Shown here: in pieces, positions 1 through 5,914 of the stretch
How positions within the stretch are numbered: the first letter of the stretch is position 1
Layout: each line of letters opens with the position of its first letter
NCBI GenBank assembly: GCA_947177465.1
Contig: CAMWUP010000110.1
Location: 1-6,715 of the forward strand
Origin: an uncultured Lachnospiraceae bacterium
Lineage (GTDB): Bacteria; Bacillota; Clostridia; Lachnospirales; Lachnospiraceae
Reading direction: 5' to 3'
Length of the DNA: 6,715 nucleotides
Program-made: the position numbers and the translations under genes
Notes under the pieces: model-generated
The model's input: the letters and a program-made list of their open reading frames with translations, nothing else
Databases searched by the model: none
What the model was told of the DNA's origin: nothing

Positions 1-377
1 AAAAACTCCGTCAGGATAATAAAATTGATTGCTATGTCATTTTCTCCCGCCGGATATATCTCCTGCACCGCTTTTTGATTGAGGAACAAAAGCTCGCCCT
101 CCTGCAGAACCACATCGGCGCCATCAACAATGTGGCGGGTGCTGCCCGCACACATGTAGATGACTTCGATATAATTGTGGGTATGCTTTGGAAAATGCAC
201 AAACCGGGTATGGGTTCTTGCCTGTATCAGCTTCCCTGCCTCCAGCAGTTTACGGGCGTCAACAACATCCTCACCGGCAGACATATAGATTTCTTTTTCA
301 ATCTCTGTTCTGCCCGCCAGAAGCTTCTCTTCCTCCGGCGTAATCTTTTTAAGTTCTTCCAGCAGCTCCGCCGTCAT
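1..377 (-). CDS. AraC-family transcriptional regulator, N-terminal part (3' end outside window)
   Basis: Reading the minus strand from ATG at 377 gives 125 uninterrupted codons that run off the left edge. After a charged helical leader (residues 1-50) comes a cupin-like sensor segment. It contains KHTHNYIEVIYM (residues 64-75) and a downstream LQEGELLFLN strand, the arrangement seen in AraC-family ligand-binding domains, where the conserved His/Glu residues line the pocket. The DNA-binding helix-turn-helix pair would be encoded beyond the window, so the family call rests on the sensor half only. The start lies 1 nt after the stop of the aldo/keto reductase gene (TGA-T-ATG) with only a weak Shine-Dalgarno, so translation is probably coupled to that gene. 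It is the last visible gene of the operon and may regulate it or a further downstream target (inference). Confidence 0.8.
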   Translation of the reverse strand, partial: MTAELLEELKKITPEEEKLLAGRTEIEKEIYMSAGEDVVDARKLLEAGKLIQARTHTRFVHFPKHTHNYIEVIYMCAGSTRHIVDGADVVLQEGELLFLNQKAVQEIYPAGENDIAINFIILTEF

Positions 378-378
378 A

Positions 379-1515
379 TCAGTTCATTCCCAGCTTCTGC
401 GTAAAATCCGACATTGCCGCCGAAATCTTAAGCTGCTGCGGACATACCGCCTCACAGCTCTTGCAGCCAATGCAGGCGGAAGGCAGCTTTTCCTTTGGAA
501 CCGCCATCAACGCCATCGGTGCGATAAAGCCGCCTCCGGTAAAGCAGTGTTCATTATAAAGCTCAATCAGTTCAGGAATATTTAATCCTTTTGGACAATG
601 ACTTACGCAGTAATGACATGCCGTACAGGGCAGACTGTCCTTCTTTACCATCTCCTCCGCAATGCCAAGCAACGCTTTCATTTCCACTTCGCTTAAAGGC
701 TTTTCGGTTTCATAGGTATGGATATTGTCCTGAAGCTGCTCCATATTTGACATGCCGGAAAGCACCATCGTAACCTCCGGTATTGTCTGCAGGAAACGAA
801 ACGCCCATGCAGCCGTCCCCTCATCAGGGCGAAGCGCCTTCAGCCTTGCCGTATCTGCCTCGGGAAGAGAAGCAAGGCGTCCGCCCCGCAGAGGCTCCAT
901 CACCCATACAGGAATCCCATACTCCTTTAGCAGCGCCACCTTCGCCTTTGCATCCTGAAAGCTAAAGTCCAGCCAGTTGAGCTGAATCTGGCAGAACTCC
1001 ATGTGCTCGCCGTAGGCTTCCAGAAAACGCTTCATAACGTCATAGCTTCCGTGTGCCGAAAAACCAAGGCGGCGTATGCGCCCGTTCTCCTTTTGCTTCA
1101 TCAAATAGTCAAATATCCCATACTTTTCATCCAAATATGCGTCGATATTCATCTCGCATACATTGTGGAACAGATAGAAATCAAAATATTCCACACGGCA
1201 CTTTTCCAACTGACGCTCAAATATTTCCTCCACTTTTCCCATGTTGGAAAGGTCGTAGCCCGGGAACTTTGTCGCCAGATAATAGCGCTCCCGCGGATAA
1301 CCGCTTAAGATTTTTCCCAAAACCAGCTCAGAATTGCCGTCATGATACCCCCACGCGGTATCATAATAATTGATGCCCTTTTTCATCGCGCAGGCAATCA
1401 TCTCCGCTGCTTTTTCCTCGTCGATTTTTGCATCGTTCCCGTCCAATACCGGCAGGCGCATGGCGCCCAGTCCAAGCGCTGAAAGCTTCAAATCCTGATA
1501 ATCCTTGTAGAGCAT
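379..1515 (-). CDS. Aldo/keto reductase with C-terminal 4Fe-4S ferredoxin domain (COG1453-like)
   Basis: The 378-residue product is a predicted cytoplasmic oxidoreductase acting on carbonyl compounds. Residues 1-280 are an AKR (beta/alpha)8 barrel. The catalytic tetrad can be assigned by pattern: D52 and Y57 (DTAWGYHDGNSE), K83 (ATKFP) and H117 (FHNV). The C-terminal 85 residues carry two CxxCxxCxxxCP motifs, C297/C300/C303/C307 and C348/C351/C354/C358, typical for two 4Fe-4S clusters. This makes it the iron-sulfur AKR subfamily rather than a plain NAD(P)H AKR. Start choice: ATG at 1515 follows AAGGAGG with good spacing; the same frame extends to a TTG at 1578 without a comparable ribosome binding site. 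It lies 59 bp downstream of the ECF S-component gene and 1 nt upstream of the AraC gene. The MerR-type operator at the head of the operon fits an aldehyde-detoxification role. The substrate is unknown. Confidence 0.93.
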   Translation of the reverse strand: MLYKDYQDLKLSALGLGAMRLPVLDGNDAKIDEEKAAEMIACAMKKGINYYDTAWGYHDGNSELVLGKILSGYPRERYYLATKFPGYDLSNMGKVEEIFERQLEKCRVEYFDFYLFHNVCEMNIDAYLDEKYGIFDYLMKQKENGRIRRLGFSAHGSYDVMKRFLEAYGEHMEFCQIQLNWLDFSFQDAKAKVALLKEYGIPVWVMEPLRGGRLASLPEADTARLKALRPDEGTAAWAFRFLQTIPEVTMVLSGMSNMEQLQDNIHTYETEKPLSEVEMKALLGIAEEMVKKDSLPCTACHYCVSHCPKGLNIPELIELYNEHCFTGGGFIAPMALMAVPKEKLPSACIGCKSCEAVCPQQLKISAAMSDFTQKLGMN

Positions 1516-1574
1516 GTTTTTTCCTCCTTCTATCATTCCTGCAATGGTTTCCGTTTTGCTTTTTACACAGGCTT

Positions 1575-2171
1575 TCAATTTTCTATATTATTGTTTCCAT
1601 TGACGAGGACTTTTTCTTTTGCCTTTTTATGAAAATGCACCAGCCCCGTCCTGTTTAACACCAGCATCAGCGCCGGAATAAAAACAAGCTGCAGTACAAT
1701 ACCGGGAATCGCGTTCAGGAAAGCGCCCGCCATAAACATTTTCCACGAAAATGCATTTCCCATCATGCCGAGCATCGCCACACGAACCACGCCCCAGACA
1801 ATTCGTCCGCCTATCATGGCAAGGATTAACGAGCGGTACAGTGATACTATGCATTTCCAACGCGAACGGTTATAGAGAAAACCAACGATTGCGCCGTAAG
1901 CCGCCAGTTCAAACGCCATTGCAATTCCATTCGGCATGGGCGGCATTGTAAAAAGTACGTAGCGCAGCAAAGGCAGGATAAAACCCACAATGCCGCCGTA
2001 CTGCCAGCCGCAAAGCAGCCCGCATACAAGCACCGGCAGATGCATGGGCAGAAGCATATTTCCAATTTGCGGAATCTGCCCCGTAAAAAAGGGCAGTACA
2101 ATGCCAACCGCCATCAGCATGGCTGCCAAAACCATTTTCTTTAAGTGTTTCTTTCCGTTTGTCTGTTCCAT
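1575..2171 (-). CDS. ECF transporter S component (substrate-binding membrane subunit), substrate unassigned
   Basis: A 198-residue, very hydrophobic protein with about six membrane segments (roughly residues 12-30, 42-60, 61-76, 82-100, 112-138 and 145-173). It has a positively charged N-terminus and a hydrophilic C-terminal tail. The size, six-helix layout and the conserved stretch with LPMHLPVLVCG and GIAMAFELAAYG match S components of energy-coupling-factor vitamin transporters. No EcfA ATPase or EcfT gene is nearby, so it would use a shared (group II) energising module encoded elsewhere. The start was set at ATG 2171 because GGAGGAG ends 3 nt before it; the in-frame ATG at 2183 lies at the edge of that Shine-Dalgarno and has none of its own. 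The substrate cannot be read from sequence. The adjacent P-loop kinase suggests a vitamin or nucleoside precursor that is trapped by phosphorylation (inference). Confidence 0.85.
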   Translation of the reverse strand: MEQTNGKKHLKKMVLAAMLMAVGIVLPFFTGQIPQIGNMLLPMHLPVLVCGLLCGWQYGGIVGFILPLLRYVLFTMPPMPNGIAMAFELAAYGAIVGFLYNRSRWKCIVSLYRSLILAMIGGRIVWGVVRVAMLGMMGNAFSWKMFMAGAFLNAIPGIVLQLVFIPALMLVLNRTGLVHFHKKAKEKVLVNGNNNIEN

Positions 2172-2250
2172 AATCTCCTCCATTCCACACTGCTGCAGCC
2201 GTGTTGTTTTTTGTCTGTACAGAATATTATGCCGCCTTATTTATGAGTCC

Positions 2251-2874
2251 TCAAAATAATCCGTCTGTGTTTACGGTGAGACTGCTCTTGTTTTCTACTG
2301 CATATCGTGCAAAATATGTCTCTTCCAATGGAATCCACCGTTTTGCAAAGTTCTCATACCTGTTTCCCTCCCGCGCTTTCAGCCGCTTCGCCTGCTCCTC
2401 CCCTGAACAGGTAAAAAACAGCCGCAGGTCGTACTGTCCTGCAAGGAGCGGATGTCCGCAGTAACTGCCTTCCACCACGATAAGAGACTCCTTTTGCAGT
2501 TCCCGGGCTTCTTTGTATTTTCCCTCCCTGCAGCTATAGGGACGGTAAAAGGTCTGCCTGCCCTTTTTGAGAGGAAGCAGCACTTCTGAAAGAAGTCTCT
2601 CAAAATCTATATTGCCGCCCGAAACCGCTGCCCAGTCTGCGGCGCGTCTGTCCATAGGCAGATAAAAATCGTCCATATGGACTACATTGCAGGAAAAATA
2701 CTTTTCCAGCAATTTTGCAAAATAAGTCTTACCACTTCCGCAGCGCCCATCTATTCCGACAATAACCGGTATTTGGGTATGTGCTTTTTCCGCGGCGCAA
2801 AGCAGCGCCTCAATGCAGTCAATTGCCGAAGCGTAAACTTTATATTCTTTATCCGTAAGTAGACGCTCCTTCAT
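2251..2874 (-). CDS. Uridine-kinase-like P-loop kinase (PRK/URK superfamily)
   Basis: A 207-residue soluble protein. The Walker A loop GRCGSGKT spans residues 43-50 and follows the hydrophobic beta strand PVIVGID. An HMDDFYLP motif (residues 66-73) matches the phosphoacceptor/acidic motif of the uridine kinase, phosphoribulokinase and type I pantothenate kinase group. VVEGSY (133-138) occupies the usual Walker B position. It therefore transfers a phosphate from a nucleotide to a small hydroxyl substrate, but the substrate is not evident, and 'uridine kinase' is only the nearest family name. ATG 2874 is preferred because AAAGGA lies 9 nt upstream; a GTG at 2892 in the same frame, with GAGG 8 nt before it, is an alternative adding six residues. 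It is the first gene of the operon, about 60 nt downstream of the MerR-type promoter, and is followed 79 bp later by the S-component gene. Confidence 0.88.
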   Translation of the reverse strand: MKERLLTDKEYKVYASAIDCIEALLCAAEKAHTQIPVIVGIDGRCGSGKTYFAKLLEKYFSCNVVHMDDFYLPMDRRAADWAAVSGGNIDFERLLSEVLLPLKKGRQTFYRPYSCREGKYKEARELQKESLIVVEGSYCGHPLLAGQYDLRLFFTCSGEEQAKRLKAREGNRYENFAKRWIPLEETYFARYAVENKSSLTVNTDGLF

Positions 2875-2936
2875 TTTCCCTTTTCCTTTCACGGTTTTAT
2901 CCTCATTTTAGCCGTCGGCTGCTAACCTGTATTTCA

Positions 2937-2967
2937 ATTTTAATACTTAAAGTCTACTTTAAGTCAA
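2937..2967 (-). promoter_or_regulatory. Operon promoter with 19-bp spacer and MerR/AdhR-type operator
   Basis: On the minus strand a -35 TTGACT (2967-2962) and a -10 TAAAAT (2942-2937) are separated by exactly 19 bp, two more than optimal for sigma-A. The spacer is almost filled by the perfect dyad of 2945-2964 (9-bp arms, 2-bp centre), which reads CTTAAAG-TAGA-CTTTAAG. Over-long spacers containing a dyad are the hallmark of MerR-family activators, which untwist the DNA to align the two elements. The dyad matches the CTTAAAG-N4-CTTTAAG operator reported for B. subtilis AdhR (recalled, not searched). The regulator itself is not in the window. Transcription would start near 2930, with a leader of about 55 nt before the kinase start codon. 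Confidence 0.82.
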
Positions 2968-3012
2968 GATTTTTTTGTCTGTTATATATCTGTTACCGTT
3001 TTCCCCTACATT

Positions 3013-3021
3013 CATATAATA
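3013..3021 (+). promoter_or_regulatory. -10 element for the SpoIID/LysM gene, compatible with sigma-A or a mother-cell sigma factor
   Basis: CATATAATA lies about 40 bp before the ATG at 3063. It contains a perfect TATAAT (3015-3020), but no convincing TTGACA is found 16-18 bp upstream (only TTACCG at 2993-2998). The nonamer also fits CATAnnnTA, the -10 pattern of sigma-K, and is close to the sigma-E CATACAAT; a TACC at 2994-2997 is a weak candidate for the short sigma-K -35, with a spacer slightly too short. Which sigma factor is used cannot be decided from sequence. Confidence 0.45.
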
Positions 3022-3062
3022 TTGTAATAGACAAATTTGAAAAACAAGGAGAATTGCATCCT

Positions 3063-4880
3063 ATGGCTATCGGCTATTTAAGCATACAGGCACGGACAGC
3101 CCACGAAGCCGTACCCTTAAGCGGCGTGCGGATTCAGATTTTAGACGATATGGGCAATACTGTCTATACGCTGACTACTGACGAAAGCGGAGAAACAGAG
3201 GCTATGCCCTTAGAAACTGTAGATAAAAGCTTTTCCTTAAATCAATACTATTCGGGAATGCCCTACGTAAATTACAGCGTACTTGCACAATCCGCAGGCT
3301 TTGATTCACTTCTGGTCTCGGATATTCCTATTTTCGACGGTGAAACTGCCTCGCTGCCGATTTCGCTGATTCCCATGCACGAGACACAGCGCCGCTCCAC
3401 ACAGACAGAAATCAGTATCGGACAGCCCGCCGTCTCCATGCAGGAACAGCGCAATCAGGAAGGCTCCACGGCTGCACCGTATGTACTGCGTCAGGTCGTA
3501 ATTCCTAACCCTATCACCGTTCACCTTGGTGCGCCGAGTGCATCCGCTGTCAATGTACAGGTTTCTTTTCTTGATTATGTCAAAAATGTAGCAAGCAGCG
3601 AAATTTACCCCACCTGGCCCGAGGCGGCCCTGACTGCCAATATTTATGCCATTATTACCTTTGCGCTTAACCGGGTCTACACAGAATGGTACAGAAGCCG
3701 CGGCTATGGCTTCGATATTACAAACAGTACTGCCTACGACCAGTATTTTGTATATGGACGTCCGATTTATGAATCCGTCAGCAGGATTGTGGACAGAATT
3801 TTCAACGAATATGTCCGCAGGCAGGGACAGAATGCGCCTTATTTTACTTCCTTCTGCAATGGTACTACGGTTTCCTGTCAGGGTATGTCGCAATGGGGAA
3901 CGGTCACACTGGCAAACAGGGGACTGACGCCCATAGAAATTCTGCGCTCCTATTATCCGGATGATGTGGAAATCGCAGAAACCAACATCATAACAGGTAT
4001 TATTTCCTCTTATCCCGGAACGCCGCTGCGGGTTGGCAGCACCGGACTTGATGTGCAGACCATTCAGACCTATCTGAACAGAATCAGAAGAAATTATCCT
4101 GCCATTCCCGCTATCACTGACGAAGCAGGAACCTTCGGCGACAGCACCCAAAATGCCGTAACCGGCTTCCAGCGTATTTTCGGGCTTTCGCCGGATGGCA
4201 TAGTAGGTAACGCAACATGGTATAAAATCTCCAGCCTGTATACTGCCGTGACAAGGCTCGCCGATTTGGACAGCGAAGGAAACACGCTGGGAATCGGGAC
4301 AGTTCCTCCTTCTTCGGTATTGCGGCAAGGGTCGAGAGGACCCGACGTTATTACGCTGCAGTATCTTTTAAACGTAATATCCGAATACTATCCCAGCGTT
4401 CCCGCACCAACACAGGACGGCATATTCGGCAGCGGAACCCAACAGTCCGTCATCGCATTTCAGCGTGCCCTGCAGCTTGCGCCTGACGGCATGGTAGGAC
4501 CGCTCACGTGGCGTGCCTTGTACGAAGTATATCAGGGCATAGAGCAAAATGTTCCTCCCATCGGACCGGAAACAGGCTCGTTTGAATATACCGTTCGTGC
4601 TGGAGACAGCTTATGGCTGATTGCAAACAAATATGGCACCACCGTGGATGCCATCAAGCGGCTGAATGGACTGACAAGCGACTTGATAAATATTGGTCAG
4701 GTATTAAAGATACCCTCCGACCAGAATATGCCCTATATCGAATACACCGTGCGTCCCGGCGATACGCTTTGGATACTTGCCAGAAGATATGAAACTACAG
4801 TTGACGCTATCAAGCGGCTGAACGGGCTCACAAGCGATTTACTGAACATCGGTCAGGTACTGCGGATTCCAACAAACTAA
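3063..4880 (+). CDS. SpoIID/LytB-like cell-wall protein with two peptidoglycan-binding and two LysM domains
   Basis: A 605-residue protein. Residues 1-105 resemble a carboxypeptidase-regulatory/transthyretin-like beta sandwich (PLSGVRIQILDDMG, then TTDESGET). A Gln/Ser-rich linker follows (106-145). Residues 165-305 form a compact SpoIID-like domain: YVKNVASSEIYPTWPEAAL carries E180 at the position of the SpoIID catalytic glutamate, and GMSQWG with ILRSYYPD (274-300) is the SpoIID C-terminal signature. Two PG_binding_1 domains follow (about 321-392 and 419-490; DGIVG and DGMVGPLTW), then two LysM domains (507-552 and 559-605). The likely role is peptidoglycan binding and glycan cleavage, probably at the spore cortex or coat. 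There is no signal peptide or transmembrane helix, so export by the Sec pathway is not expected. ATG 3063 has AAGGAGA 10 nt upstream; a TTG at 3054 is too close to that site. The gene is divergent from the kinase operon. Confidence 0.88.
   Translation: MAIGYLSIQARTAHEAVPLSGVRIQILDDMGNTVYTLTTDESGETEAMPLETVDKSFSLNQYYSGMPYVNYSVLAQSAGFDSLLVSDIPIFDGETASLPISLIPMHETQRRSTQTEISIGQPAVSMQEQRNQEGSTAAPYVLRQVVIPNPITVHLGAPSASAVNVQVSFLDYVKNVASSEIYPTWPEAALTANIYAIITFALNRVYTEWYRSRGYGFDITNSTAYDQYFVYGRPIYESVSRIVDRIFNEYVRRQGQNAPYFTSFCNGTTVSCQGMSQWGTVTLANRGLTPIEILRSYYPDDVEIAETNIITGIISSYPGTPLRVGSTGLDVQTIQTYLNRIRRNYPAIPAITDEAGTFGDSTQNAVTGFQRIFGLSPDGIVGNATWYKISSLYTAVTRLADLDSEGNTLGIGTVPPSSVLRQGSRGPDVITLQYLLNVISEYYPSVPAPTQDGIFGSGTQQSVIAFQRALQLAPDGMVGPLTWRALYEVYQGIEQNVPPIGPETGSFEYTVRAGDSLWLIANKYGTTVDAIKRLNGLTSDLINIGQVLKIPSDQNMPYIEYTVRPGDTLWILARRYETTVDAIKRLNGLTSDLLNIGQVLRIPTN
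4581..4877 (+). repeat. Tandem LysM repeat pair within the SpoIID/LysM gene
   Basis: Two copies of about 45 residues (507-552 and 559-605) agree at 35 of 44 aligned positions, including the unbroken block TTVDAIKRLNGLTSDL. The DNA differs mainly at synonymous sites, which indicates an old duplication kept similar by selection rather than a very recent copy. LysM modules bind N-acetylglucosamine-containing glycans such as peptidoglycan. Confidence 0.85.
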
Positions 4881-4892
4881 TGCGTCAATAGG

Positions 4893-4936
4893 AAAAAGGT
4901 CTGCTGAAAGCCTCTTGCAAGCTGACAGCAGACCTT
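4893..4936. terminator. Bidirectional intrinsic terminator between convergent genes
   Basis: Perfect 11-bp arms AAGGTCTGCTG (4896-4906) and CAGCAGACCTT (4926-4936) flank a 19-nt loop that itself contains the palindrome CTTGCAAG. On the minus strand the stem runs into TTTTT (4897-4893), giving a strong terminator, although the MATE stop codon at 4944 is so close that the hairpin begins 7 nt after it. On the plus strand it is followed by TTATATACTTTA, a weaker U-rich tail, and lies 15 nt after the stop of the LysM gene. Confidence 0.85.
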
Positions 4937-4943
4937 ATATACT

Positions 4944-5894
4944 TTACGTATTCGTCTCCGTATTATCAGAAATCTTTTCCTGCCCCTTCATGGGCTTTAT
5001 TACTTTTCTGTCCGCTCTCAGCATACACAAAATTGCTGCGACGAGCGCTGCCAGTTCTGCAATGGGAAATGCCCACCATATCATAAAATCTGCATTTTCA
5101 AATTTTGTAAACAGCCATGCCAGCGGCAGCACGACAACGCACAGTCTGAGCAAAGAAACCAGCAGGGAATCCAACCCGCATCCCAATGCCTGAAAAACGC
5201 CCTGCATTGCAATATTTCCTCCTGCAAATAAAAAGCCGGCGGCAATAATTCTGGCTGCCAGAACACATAAGCTTTCCGTTTCTGCAGACATGGCAAATGC
5301 GCCTATCAGTACATTGGCAAACAGTTCTAATCCGATGAAACCTGCCAGCATAATCACTTCCGTGTACAGAATTCCATAATAAATACCCTGTTTTACGCGT
5401 TTTTGACTGCCCATTCCATAGTTGAAGGATACAATGGGCGTAATGGCATCTCTAAGTCCAAATGCGGCAAAGAAAATAAACTGCTGTATTTTGTAGAAAA
5501 TGCCGTATGCCGTTACTGCCGCCTGTGACACTGTGACAAAAATAAGGTTGATACCATATGTCATGAACGACATAAGCGCCTGCATGATAATCGCCGGCAG
5601 TCCGACCACGTAAATTTCATGCACAATCCTCCACTCAAGCTTACAATATTTCCAGCCTGATTTCACCTCTGTATTTTTCCGGTAGTGGAAGTACATGGCA
5701 ATCAGCATGGAGACCATCTGTCCGATTACCGTGGCATATGCCGCGCCGCGAATCCCCATTTGGGGCAGGCCAAAATATCCGAAAATCATAATCGGGTCCA
5801 AAACGATATTAACAAGCGCGCCCGATATCTGGGCAATCGTAGAATACAAGGTTTTTCCTGTTGACTGAAGCAGTTTTTCATAGACGGCAAACAT
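4944..5894 (-). CDS. MATE transporter, C-terminal fragment (316 codons from first in-frame ATG)
   Basis: This is the downstream part of the split MATE gene. It begins in mid-family with EKLLQSTGKTLYSTIAQISG, then VLDPIMIFG, GIRGAAYATVIGQ and, after the middle of the protein, AFGLRDAITPIVSFNYGMG, all in the order expected for MATE proteins after the fourth helix. Roughly eight hydrophobic segments follow, and the protein ends in a short charged tail. The ATG at 5894 has no Shine-Dalgarno, so it is unlikely to be a genuine start; the frame itself stays open upstream across the TATC repeat. This fragment is probably not made except by frameshifting or from a repeat-length variant. Confidence 0.6.
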   Translation of the reverse strand: MFAVYEKLLQSTGKTLYSTIAQISGALVNIVLDPIMIFGYFGLPQMGIRGAAYATVIGQMVSMLIAMYFHYRKNTEVKSGWKYCKLEWRIVHEIYVVGLPAIIMQALMSFMTYGINLIFVTVSQAAVTAYGIFYKIQQFIFFAAFGLRDAITPIVSFNYGMGSQKRVKQGIYYGILYTEVIMLAGFIGLELFANVLIGAFAMSAETESLCVLAARIIAAGFLFAGGNIAMQGVFQALGCGLDSLLVSLLRLCVVVLPLAWLFTKFENADFMIWWAFPIAELAALVAAILCMLRADRKVIKPMKGQEKISDNTETNT

Positions 5895-5914
5895 AACAAT
5901 GCCAATCGACGCAA

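Noticed and set aside
1516..1578. N-terminal extension of the aldo/keto reductase from a TTG at 1578 overlapping the S-component stop
   Set aside because: The extension of 21 residues precedes the normal AKR start sequence, and AAGGAGG sits just before ATG 1515.
2214..2223. TCTGTACAGA palindrome between kinase and S-component genes
   Set aside because: Short 10-bp palindrome with no promoter or terminator context; expected by chance in AT-rich intergenic DNA.
2908..2925. Nested inverted repeats (TTAGC/GCTAA and AGCCG/CGGCT) in the leader of the kinase operon
   Set aside because: The stems are only 5 bp, one with a 1-nt loop, and there is no T-tract; too weak to call a riboswitch, terminator or operator.
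3306..4328. A 340-codon open frame antisense to the SpoIID/LysM gene
   Set aside because: The translation has no domain resemblance, no credible ribosome binding site, and lies wholly under a gene with clear domains; long antisense frames arise from codon bias.
5081..5296. Small open frames within the MATE gene in other frames
   Set aside because: They are shadows of the MATE coding sequence with no start signals or recognisable protein features.
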